A DNA stretch of 64,000 nucleotides from Symbiodinium natans (Eukaryota; Sar; Dinophyceae; Suessiales; Symbiodiniaceae). The first letter of the stretch is position 1. Each line of letters opens with the position of its first letter. The stretch lies in contig CAJNDS010002290.1 of the NCBI GenBank assembly GCA_905221605.1, forward strand, positions 795,501 through 859,500, written 5' to 3'. The notes beneath the pieces are model-generated. The model made no database searches, was not told the DNA's origin, and saw only the letters and a list, made by a program, of their open reading frames with translations. The translations under genes were made by a program, and so were the position numbers. Shown piece after piece: positions 1 through 8,502 of this stretch.

Positions 1-357
1 CACTGAAGGGAACCGAGTCGTCCATGCAGGTCTCATTCAGGTGCTGGGCAACCTCCGATTCGCAAAGTTCGGAGCGGAAATCTACTCTTCCGCAAGATGG
101 GTGGGATCCATCCATCTTACCTTTCAGATCCCGGCCAGCAGTCTGTTGCCAACAAAGTAACAGACAGTTTGGGTTTCTGAAGATACGAACGATAATGAGT
201 ATTTGGGTTCCTATTAGAAGCCCATAAAGGGTAGTAAGTGCCCCGATGTAAGCTACCTATTTCCGAAATTCCCAAGTTCTTCACCAAGACCTATTCAGAA
301 ATGCTTAGTCGATAGACCTGAGATTCCTTCTTCGGGGATTGCATCGGAATCGCCCTT
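1..357. other. Unique flank, no gene seen
   Basis: No reading frame with recognisable similarity, no RNA gene and no repeat structure was seen here. It runs straight into the first telomere-type tract. Confidence 0.5.
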
Positions 358-450
358 CCTAAACCCTAAACCCTAAACCCTAAACCCTAAACTCTAAACC
401 CTAAACCCTAAACCCTAAACCCTAAACCCTAAACCCTAAACCCTAAACCC
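358..450. repeat. Interstitial telomere-type tract, CCCTAAA
   Basis: About 13 near-perfect copies of CCCTAAA, with one CTCTAAA variant, between unique sequences on both sides, so this is an interstitial tract and not a chromosome end. Confidence 0.9.
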
Positions 451-546
451 GAGAAGGTTGCAGCTTCGAGTGGCGCTTCGTTTTCCCGCGCCTGGAGATC
501 GTCGCCCCCGTCCAGGAGGCGCCCTCTCCGGGCTTTATCGAGTTTT

Positions 547-767
547 GGGTTTAGGGTTTTCGGCCCTAAACCCTAAACCCTAAACCCTAAACCCTAAACC
601 CTAAACCCTAAACCCTAAACCCTAAACCCTAAACCCTAAACCCTAGACCCTAGACCCTAGACCCTAAACCCTAAACCCTAAACCCTACCCCTAAAAACCC
701 TAAACCCTAAACCCTAAACCCTAAACCCTAAACCCTAAACCCTAAACCCTAAACCCCAACCCTAACC

Positions 768-770
<3 letters not shown>
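547..770. repeat. Head-to-head telomere-type junction and long CCCTAAA array
   Basis: Two TTTAGGG-type copies (547-560) meet a long CCCTAAA array (about 27 copies with CCCTAGA variants) across a 4-base joint. The G-strand pointing toward the joint from the left and the C-strand leaving it is the arrangement expected at an end-to-end telomere fusion, although the left arm is very short. Confidence 0.8.

Positions 771-799
<29 letters not shown>
771..799. repeat. Poly-C tract
   Basis: Uninterrupted run of 29 C directly after the telomere-type array. Confidence 0.9.
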
Positions 800-801
<2 letters not shown>

Positions 802-907
802 TCCTCTGGCACTCCAGATCCTTCTGGCGGTGACGATCTTTGACGCAAGCACCTGGAAGATTCTTGGTGGCTCGGCGCAGACTCCTGAGCCCTAGGTTGA
901 AGTTAAC

Positions 908-1056
908 AGGGTTTAGGGTTTAGGGGTTTAGATTTAGGGTTTAGGGTTTAGGGTTTAGGGTTTAGGGTTTAGGGTCTATAGGGTGCAGGGGTTAGGGTTT
1001 AGGGTTTAGTGTTTAGTGTTTAGGGTTTAGGGTTTAGGGTTTAGGGTTTAGGGTTC
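908..1056. repeat. Degenerate TTTAGGG tract
   Basis: TTTAGGG copies with point variants (TTTAGTG, TTCAGTG, TATAGGG). The sequence from here to about 1500 continues as scattered single copies (GGGTTTAGG, GGTTTCAGG) between unique sequence. Confidence 0.8.
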
Positions 1057-1499
1057 AGTGTTTAGGGCTCAGGGTTTCGGGAGGTTCAGGGTTTAAGTTC
1101 AAGGATGTCATGGTTTAGAAGGGTGTGGGTTTCAGGGTTTAGTTTAGGGTTCCGGGCTCAGCCCGAAACTTCTACCTGGAGAAACCCCTTCTTTTCTGGG
1201 TGTGTAGTTTACTTTGGTTGACCCTCGTTCTTGGGATTTGCTGTTTAGAGTATAGGGTGTAATGGTTCGATAGAGAATTCCCTTTTGAGCCATCTATTGA
1301 GGGATACTCATGTAGCAAACTCCTCTAAAGCCTAAACCCTAACCCTAAACCCCAAACCGGGCTTAACGGGTTTCGGAGGTTTAGGGGGGTTTAGGGGGGC
1401 TTTTGGGGGAGTTTGAGGGGAGTTAAGGGTTCAAGGGTCTCCGGGTTTAGGATTGTTTTGGGGTTTAGGGGATCTTAAGGTTTCAGGCATGACCCCTAC

Positions 1500-2285
1500 A
1501 AGGCTTGTATAGATTCTAGATGAGGCGCCTGTTTGCTCATTCCCCAGGTACAAACTCGGTTTGGGGTTCAGGGCTTCAGAGGGTTGCCGCGAGTGTGGGT
1601 AAAGTGAAGTTGTGTAGGGCCTTGTCTTCGCACTGAATATGGGGGATCATGCGCCATTTCTTGGGATACGATATATACGGATACCCTATATACAACGCTC
1701 CATACGAAAGTTAAATAGACAAATGTAGAGAACCTCCCATATACTGGGTTTTGGAGTACTATACTTTAATACTTTTTTTGGTTCTGGGCTCCTACCATAG
1801 ATACTTATACCTGAAAAGTATATAATTTTTTTTCCAGGGTCTACTGCAAAGGTGGGTATAGAGCTTTAGAAATTCTAGGGCGAGGCTTTTGCGTTTCTGC
1901 CTTCCCAACTCCACGCGTTTTGACGACACGAAGTGGTGAGCCGATGGAGTTTAACAGGCTTACCAGTGGTTGGAGTGGAAAAAAAGCTATAGAGTTCTAT
2001 CCGACGCGAAGTCACAGATAGCCCACAGAAGTCACATGTCATAGGGTCTCGGAACCCAGACAAGTTCAGCTCTGGGCCCCCCAAGAGCTAAGAATCCCCG
2101 CAGCCCCATTGACCAATGGCGCCTTGCCCGCGTTAGGTCGTGCCACTTGCCCAATTCACACGTGTCTTGCTCGGATTCCAGAGGCGCGAGATGGCGGGAA
2201 GGGCTAGCTCAGGGCTTTAGAAGGTTTTGGGTGCTGGGAAGGTTCTCAGGTCTAGACCGCTGCGGGAGATTGTTGAACAAGCCTT
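1500..2285. other. Gene-free unique sequence
   Basis: Only short open frames without recognisable similarity. No RNA gene or repeat seen. Confidence 0.4.
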
Positions 2286-2389
2286 GGTATATATACACAT
2301 ATACATCGACCATATATATATGTATGTATGTATGTATATATATATATATATGTATGTGTATATATATATATGTATATATATATATATGA
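2286..2389. repeat. TATG/TA microsatellite
   Basis: Alternating TATA and TATG units. Confidence 0.9.
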
Positions 2390-2406
2390 TTCAGCCCCGG
2401 CGGGCC

Positions 2407-2423
2407 CCCCCCCCCTCCCCCCT

Positions 2424-2461
<38 letters not shown>
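2407..2461. repeat. Poly-C tract
   Basis: C run broken by a few T and A. The sequence GGTGTGGTTGGGGGTTGG that follows it (from 2463) recurs after a second poly-C run at 2640-2652, so poly-C plus leader plus telomere tract looks duplicated. Confidence 0.85.
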
Positions 2462-2481
2462 TTGGTGTGGTTGGGGGTTGG

Positions 2482-2862
2482 TTTTAGGGTTTTAGGGTTT
2501 AGGGTTTTAGGGTTTAGGGTTTTAGGGTTTTAGGGTTTTAGGGTTTAGGGTTTAGGGTAGGTTTAGGGTTTTAGGTTTAGTTTAGGGTTTAGGGTTTAGG
2601 GTTTAGGGTTTTCCCCGCGGATGGGGTACTAAGATGATCCCCCCCCCCCCCTGTGGTGTGGTTGGGGGTTGGTTTTAGGGTTAGGGTTTAGGGTTCAGGG
2701 TTTTAGGGTTTAGGGTTTAAGGTTTAAGACTTAAGGTTTAGGGTTTAGGGTTAGGGTTTAGGTTTTAGGGTTTAGGGTTTAGGGTTTAGGTTTAGGGTTT
2801 TAGGGTTTAGGGTTTAGGGTTTAGGGTTTAGGGTTTAGGGTTTAGGGTTTAGGGTTTAGGGA
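2482..2862. repeat. TTTAGGG / TTTTAGGG mixed arrays
   Basis: Two arrays (2482-2612 and 2672-2862) of heptamers mixed with octamers, split by a unique 25-base stretch and a poly-C run. Short G and C homopolymers follow at 2878-2960. Confidence 0.85.
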
Positions 2863-3029
2863 CCGTAGAGTAGGCTTGGGGGGGGGGGGGGATACCATGG
2901 GGGGGGGGGGGCCCAGGACGCTCGACGCTGAACCATATATATGCTACCCCCCCCCCCCAAAGATCTAGGTATTTTCATGATTTAGCGATATCAAGTTGAA
3001 TACTTGCATGGGCCCGGAGGCGATGTGAA

Positions 3030-4248
3030 GTTGAAGATTTAACCGCCATTTAAACCTGAACCCTTAACCGTAAAACCCTTTTGGGTTAAGGCTTGAAAGG
3101 TTTAGGCCTTAAGATTTAGGCATTTAAACCTAAGCCCATCGAGTGTAAATCTTAGCGTACAGGGCCTAAACACTTAACCTTTAAGCCCTATAGGCTATAG
3201 GGCTAAGGTTTAATGGTTTAGGGTTTAAGTTCAATAGCAGGCCCATAGAGTTAAAGCCTTAAGGGGCCTAAACGCTTAACCTTTAGACCCTATAGGCTAT
3301 AGGGTCAAGGTTGAAGGGTTTTGGTTTTAAAAGTAAGTCTATAGAGTTCAGACCCTAAGGGGCCTAAACGCTTAACCTTTAAACCCTATAGGCTATAGGG
3401 TTAAGGTTTAAAGGTTTAGGATTCAAGATTTAGGCATTTAAACCCAAGCCCACCTTAAGGGTTTAAGGTTTTCAACCCTCAGGGCTTAAGAAATACCCTA
3501 AGCCTTTGGACCCCCCTTAAGGTTTAAGCTCTATGGGCTTGTGTTTTAATGCCAAAATCTTAAACCCTAAGCCTTTCAACCTTAACCCTATGGCCTATAG
3601 GGTTTAAAGGTTAAGCGTTTAGGACCCTTAACCAAAAGGGGCCTAAACGCTTAACCTTTAGACCCTATAGGCTATAGGGTCAAGGTTTAAGGGTTTAGGT
3701 TTTAAAAGTAAGCCTATAGAGTTCAGACCCTAAGGGGCCTAAACGCTTAACCTTTAAACCCTATAGGCTATAGGGTTAAGGTTTAAAGGTTTAGGATTCA
3801 AGATTTAGGCATTTAAACCCAAGCCCACCTTGAGGGCTTAAGGTTTTAAACCCTCAGGGCTTAAGAAATACCCTAAGCCTTTAGACCCTATAGGGCTGAA
3901 AGGTTAAAGAGAGCGTAATGTCTGGGCATTTATACATTCAACGCCTATAGGGTTAAACCCTGTTAACGTTTTAGAGCCCTACAAGGCTGCAAGGTTCTGA
4001 CCCTAAAGGGCTTAGGGTTATCGTTTCAATGCTGAAACCTTAAACCCTTAAGGCTTAAGCTCTATGGGCTTGTGTTTTAATGCGAAAATCTTAAACCCTA
4101 AGCCTTTCAACCTTAACCCTATGGCCTATAGGGTTTAAAGGTTAAGCGTTTAGGACCCTTAAGGTTTAAACTCTATGGGCTGACTGTTGAACTTTTCAAC
4201 CCTAAACCTTTAAACCTTAACCGTATAGCCTACAGGGCTTAAAGGTTT
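3030..4248. repeat. Complex repeat region built on a CTATAG palindrome
   Basis: The near-perfect hairpin CCCTATAG-G-CTATAGGG occurs about five times (near 3186, 3288, 3382, 3663, 3757), flanked by TTAACCTTTAA-type arms that also pair. A block of about 245 bp (3258-3505) is repeated at 3635-3880. A second block of about 118 bp (3513-3632) is repeated at 4048-4163. Heptamer-like TTTAAGG and CCTTAAA motifs suggest a diverged telomere-type origin. No gene is visible. Confidence 0.75.
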
Positions 4249-4409
4249 AGCCCACGATCCCGAAACACCGCAAAAAACAATAAGAAACATAAAAACTATG
4301 GTTTCTGAAACTACTCGGCCGGCCACCCCAGCCACTAGTTTCGAAAATCATGGTTTTTGACATGTTTTTTTTTATTGTTTTTTTTTGCGATGTTTTGGGA
4401 GCATGGGCT
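4249..4409. mobile_element. Foldback (MITE-like) element
   Basis: Arms of about 65 nt starting AGCCCACGATCCCGAAACA and ending with its imperfect inverse GGGAGCATGGGCT, around a GC-rich loop (about 4315-4338). A partial third arm of the same family lies at 4565-4605. No coding capacity. Confidence 0.65.
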
Positions 4410-4429
4410 CACGAAACATCGGTTTGACT

Positions 4430-4562
4430 GATGTTTTTTCGAGTTAGGCCTTCAATAACATTGGTTTTACCTATGTTTTTTGAAGGTAGGCTTTCAAAAA
4501 CATTGGTTTTACCGATGTTATTTTGAAGGTAGGCTTTCAAAAACATCGGTAAAACCGATTTT
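4430..4562. repeat. Three tandem copies of a 43-bp unit
   Basis: Each unit contains AGGCTTTCAAAAACATTGG or a close variant followed by TTTTACC. The last copy ends in a palindromic variant (ATCGGTAAAACCGAT). Confidence 0.7.
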
Positions 4563-4757
4563 TAGCGTGGGACCCACGCTCCCGAAACACCGCAAAAACC
4601 AATAAAAACCATAAGACTGAGCCAGCCACTGGGATGCGAGCCATTGCGAGTATTACAAACACAAATGGTCAAGTATATTTCGAGTGGAATGTCTGCGAAG
4701 ACACGTGATCTTGAGCGACGTCACGAAAGCTAATTCTGACACTTTACAAGACGTGAA

Positions 4758-4963
4758 CCCGATTGAAAAACGATTGAAACGATTGAAATTCAATCGGGGG
4801 CCCGATTGAAAAACGATTGAAACGATTGAAATTCAATCGGGGGCAGGATTGAAGATTGAAGATTGAAGATTCCCAGAAAAAAAGGTTTCCAGGAATCTTC
4901 AATCTTCAATCTTCAATCCGGTCTCCGATTGAATTTCAATCGTTTCAATCGTTTTCAATCGGG
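4758..4963. mobile_element. GATTGAA foldback element
   Basis: A 42-bp unit (4758-4800) is tandemly repeated (4801-4842), followed by GATTGAA steps. The whole left arm (4801-4872) pairs with 4891-4963 around a loop of about 18 nt, a hairpin of about 73-bp arms. Reads as a very stable palindrome without coding capacity. Confidence 0.75.
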
Positions 4964-4967
4964 CTCA

Positions 4968-5700
4968 CAATTTGAAAAGACGACCACGCACATATGAAGA
5001 CTCGCACATATCAAGATTCACATGTCCATATTGAGTTTTACATGTTTAGCTAGCCCCCCACCCCCAACCCTTAAACCCTAAAACAGATCCCAAAACCATG
5101 AAAATACCTAGATCTTTGGGGGGGGGTACCATATATATTTGTTTACATTTGTTTTTTGATCAGGGGGTGCTAAGACAAGTTGAGGTTCAGGAGGCTCAAG
5201 CCCGACGCCATGAGCCCTTCATAGGCTTTGGGGGCGGCAGAGTTCGGGCTTCACGCCGACAGGGGAGGCTTCACCTTCGACTCAGCTCTTAAGCAGCGGG
5301 GTTTAGGGTTTAGGGTTTAGGGTTTAGGGTTAGATGTACCCCCGTTGTTGGGGGCTTCCCTTTATCTATAACGGATGCTCGAGGTGAGGTAGAGGGCCTC
5401 AGGATTCGCAGGGTCTGAGGCAGAACCCTGTTTTCCGGGCCTTTGCGTGCCTCTGCTTCTTCCTGAGAGGGGGGGGCGCTCCCTGCAGCTAAGCAGCCAA
5501 AAACCACTGGCCCCTCCAAGCCGGATCTTTCCCCCCCCCCCCCCCCCCCCCCTCCCCCCCTGGCCCTCCACACCCGAAATCGGCACTTCGATCAGCCTTC
5601 GCTCTTAGTTATTGCTTCTTCATTGGGAGCCAATATCCCTAAACAGCACTAGAAGCTTTTTTTTCACAGTATGAGGGTAGCTTTCTGCTGAGGAACCACT
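4968..5700. other. Gene-free sequence with short repeats
   Basis: Contains a short TTTAGGG tract (5300-5330) and a poly-C run (5530-5552). No gene seen. Confidence 0.4.
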
Positions 5701-5988
5701 TAAACCCTAAATGCCTGAACTGGGTTCAGGGTGCAGGTTTTTGGGCTTCAGGGCTCAGGGTTTAGGCTTCAGGGCTTAGGGCTTAGGGCTTAGGGTTTAT
5801 AGGGTTTAGAGGGTTTCTAGGGTTTAGGGTTCAAGGTTTAGGGTTTAGGGTTTAGGGTTTAGGGCCAGGAACCTGAACTACCCTGTAAACCCCAGAAGAG
5901 CACACGTTCTCTCAAGGCTACAGGCGTGCTGGCAAAGCCGGCCACGGCCTCTTTCGGGTCCATGCAGGCCGGCGGCTCGAAAGTTCGT

Positions 5989-6149
5989 GGGGTTTAGGGT
6001 TTAGGGTTTAGGGTTTAGGGTTTAGGGTTTAGGGTTTAGGGTTTAGGGTTTAGGGTTTAGGGTTTAGGGTTTAGGGTTTAGGGTTTAGGGTTTAGGGTAG
6101 GGTTTAGGGTTTAGGGTTTGGGGTTTAGGGTTTAGGGTTTAGGGTTTAG
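5989..6149. repeat. TTTAGGG array
   Basis: About 22 near-perfect heptamers. A degenerate stretch of the same motif lies upstream at 5700-5870. The unique 6150-6820 that follows carries no recognisable gene. Confidence 0.9.
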
Positions 6150-6824
6150 GAGAAGCCCTTGCTGAGGGCAGCTTCATGGGTCCCTAAGCTCCTTTCAAGG
6201 GTTCTGATGTATGGGCCCTCAATTTGTCTAGGGTATAGGAGGGGTACCCCTTTAAGGGCCCCAAGGGCCTAAGGCCCCAAATCATTGGACTCTGCCTTGG
6301 ACACGAAAAGTTGTACCCTTGAGTTTGGGGGACCCTTGTCTTAAAGGTCCGCTAAGGAGAGGGCCATATTCGGAGTATATCAAATGGAACGTCTTCGGGG
6401 TACCTCCTTCAGGGGGTGCTTGTCGGACTCCCTTGACGAACAGAATCACGCAGCATAGGACTGGTAGCACCAACAAGGAAAAATTGCAAGGGCTTCGGGT
6501 TTAGGGTTTAGTGTTTAGGTTTAGGGTTTAGGGTTTAGCGTTTAGGGTTTAGGGATGGTGCTTTGATCATGTGCTTCCCCCCATTTCTTGAGCTGAGCCT
6601 TAGTATTAGGTTCCTCGTACATCCTAAGCCCTACAGCCTAGTCCCCAAGGTTCATAGGGAAGTGTTAACTTGTGGAGAACAAGTGGCATTCTTTTGAGGA
6701 TCCATAGGCCCCAACAGGTGTTTCAGTGCTTTATGGGGGTTTCGGGTTTAGGGTTTTCGCAGTAGGATTCAGGGTACGCCTTCCCAATCTTCGGCCTTGA
6801 TTTTGGAAAATAAACCCGACACCC

Positions 6825-6874
6825 GAAACCCTAAACCCTAAACCCTAAACCCTAAACCCTAAACCCTAAACCCT
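6825..6874. repeat. CCCTAAA tract
   Basis: About 7 perfect heptamers, opposite orientation to the preceding array. Confidence 0.9.
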
Positions 6875-6965
6875 GGAAGCTTTGGGGGGGGGGGGTGTGT
6901 TACTCGGGAACGTTGCTTTGCCCTCTGTTTGGAGCGCGTTTTCCCCTCCTCAAAGTAAGAGGCAT

Positions 6966-7050
6966 AGGCATCAAAAAAAAAATAATAAGCATCAAAAAGA
7001 AAAATAATAGGGATCAATAAAAAAAATAATAGGCATCAAAAAAAAAATAA
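6966..7050. repeat. AGGCATCAAAAAA repeat, four copies
   Basis: Four copies of (A)GGCATC followed by an A run and ATAATA. The reverse-complement family (TTTTTTTTGATGCTTATT) occurs at 26600-26690 on the other side of the retrotransposon. Confidence 0.7.
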
Positions 7051-7068
7051 GCCATCCGGCCCACCTGC

Positions 7069-7285
7069 GTGGTCCTCTGGTCCCGTGGTCCTCTGGTCCC
7101 GTGGTCCTCTGGTCCCGTGGTCCTCTGGTCCCGTGGTCCTCTGGTCCCGTGGTCCTCTGGTCCCGTGGTCCTCTGGTCCCGTGGTCCTCTGGTCCCGTGG
7201 TCCTCTGGTCCCGTGGTCCCCTGGTCTTGTGGTCCCCTGGTCCTCTGGTCCTCTGGTCTGCTTGTCTGTCCGCCTGGTCCTGCGG
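7069..7285. repeat. 16-bp minisatellite
   Basis: About nine perfect tandem copies of GTGGTCCTCTGGTCCC followed by degenerate copies. Open in three frames only because the unit is not a multiple of three and lacks stops. Confidence 0.95.
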
Positions 7286-7309
7286 GTCCTATGCGTATAA
7301 ATAAATAAT

Positions 7310-7430
7310 TAAATTAGACAAATAAGTAAAAATCAATAAATATAAATATATATATATATATATATTATATACACACGATAGTGAAGATCAACGTGTGTGT
7401 ATATATATATGTATGTATGTATGTATGTGC

Positions 7431-7466
<36 letters not shown>

Positions 7467-8016
7467 TACATAATACACATTACATTACACATTACCTATT
7501 ATATACTATACATTATACATTATATAATATATATTATACATTATATATTATGTATTATGTATTATGTATTACGTATTCTGTGTTATGTATTATGTATTAT
7601 GTATTAATTATGTAGTATGAATTCTATATTATGTTTTATGTTTTATGTACTATGTATTATGAATTATATATTATATGTTTTATATTATGTATTCTGTTAT
7701 ATTATGTTTTATGTATTATGTATTATGTATTTATTATGTCGTATGTTACATGTATTTTTATATATATATATATTTTATTATATATTATATATTATATATA
7801 TATATTATATATTATAATATTTATGAAAAATATATAATTTATCATATATTACATATTACATATTATATATTATATATTGTATATTATATATATATATATT
7901 ATATTACATATATTATATATATTATATATATTATATATTATCTGTTACTCTGTATATATATATATATATTGATATTCAACATTATATCATGTGTACATAT
8001 ATATACATATACACTT
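7310..8016. repeat. AT-rich microsatellite, retrotransposon target
   Basis: TA, TATG and TATTA units. It continues beyond the retrotransposon at 25289-25690, showing that the element landed inside one AT-rich block. Confidence 0.9.
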
Positions 8017-8020
8017 ATAC
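8017..8020. repeat. Target-site duplication, left copy (ATAC)
   Basis: ATAC immediately precedes the TGTGA start of the 5' LTR and recurs immediately after the 3' LTR. Four base pairs is within the usual size for Ty3/gypsy integrases. Confidence 0.75.
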
Positions 8021-8314
8021 TGTGAGCAGGTCGAAGCATGCATGGACTGCTTGCTTAGTGCTAGTGCAGCTTGTAGTTTTCCCTTGCATGTGTAGTTTTG
8101 CAATTCGTAACAATGCCAATATTTTGGCTCAAGTACCGAGCTTGTGCCTTTGAGCACGGTAGATTCGTACAGTAGCTCTTAGGTTGCTGTGCGGTCCGAC
8201 CGGACGCACTCAGGCGTAGCTGCACAAGTGCTTGAACTCGCGAAGTCGTAAAACAGCGTGACCGGACTGTGATTGCATTGGCTTAGTGCAAGTCCAGTGC
8301 TGGTCGACTTCACA
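8021..8314 (+). repeat. 5' LTR
   Basis: Begins TGTGA and ends TCACA (perfect 5-bp terminal inverted repeat, canonical TG...CA). Matches the 3' LTR over all 294 positions except 8118. Confidence 0.95.
8121..8133 (+). promoter_or_regulatory. Spliced-leader-like motif in the 5' LTR
   Basis: ATTTTGGCTCAAG is identical to the 3'-terminal 13 bases of the 22-nt dinoflagellate trans-spliced leader (known sequence), in sense orientation, with GCC a few bases upstream as in the leader. It probably marks the 5' end of R (inference): reverse transcription of a trans-spliced genomic RNA would copy the leader into both LTRs. Confidence 0.75.
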
Positions 8315-8334
8315 ATTGGGGGCTGTTCTGGGAA
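8315..8334 (+). other. Candidate primer-binding site
   Basis: Two bases after the LTR the sequence TGGGGGCTGTTCTGGG begins with the TGG expected opposite a tRNA CCA end. The tRNA species cannot be assigned from the window. Confidence 0.35.
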
Positions 8335-8390
8335 AGTACAGCTCTTGTGCCTACGGCCCGAGTGGGCAAGCATTGCTTTGCTTGTCTGTC

Positions 8391-8411
8391 GCGGTCCGTG
8401 ACCTGGACGCG
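8391..8411 (+). repeat. Dispersed hairpin repeat, copy 1 (5' leader)
   Basis: GTCC ... loop GTGACCT ... GGAC, with flanking GCG/GCG. Stem position 5/17 is T-A in this copy. Lies in the untranslated leader, upstream of the gag start. Confidence 0.7.
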
Positions 8412-8418
8412 TGGACTG

Positions 8419-8502
8419 TGTGCCACGCTTGCGGCCTGTTAACCAAGGCGCGGCGCTTCGTGTGCCACGCCTGCGGCCTGCTAACCAAGGCGCGGCGATG
8501 TC
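8419..8502 (+). repeat. Two tandem copies of a 42-bp unit
   Basis: Starts TGTGCCACGC in both copies (8419-8460, 8461-8502). The second copy carries the gag ATG at 8498, where the first has CTT. Confidence 0.85.

Noticed and set aside
358-770. True chromosome end
   Set aside because: Unique sequence lies on both sides and tracts occur in both orientations throughout the window.
7069-7308. Three overlapping frames of about 70 residues
   Set aside because: Same repeated peptide in all three frames, produced by the 16-bp minisatellite.
7395-8025. Open frames over the AT microsatellite
   Set aside because: Tyr/Ile low-complexity translation of TA and TATG repeats.
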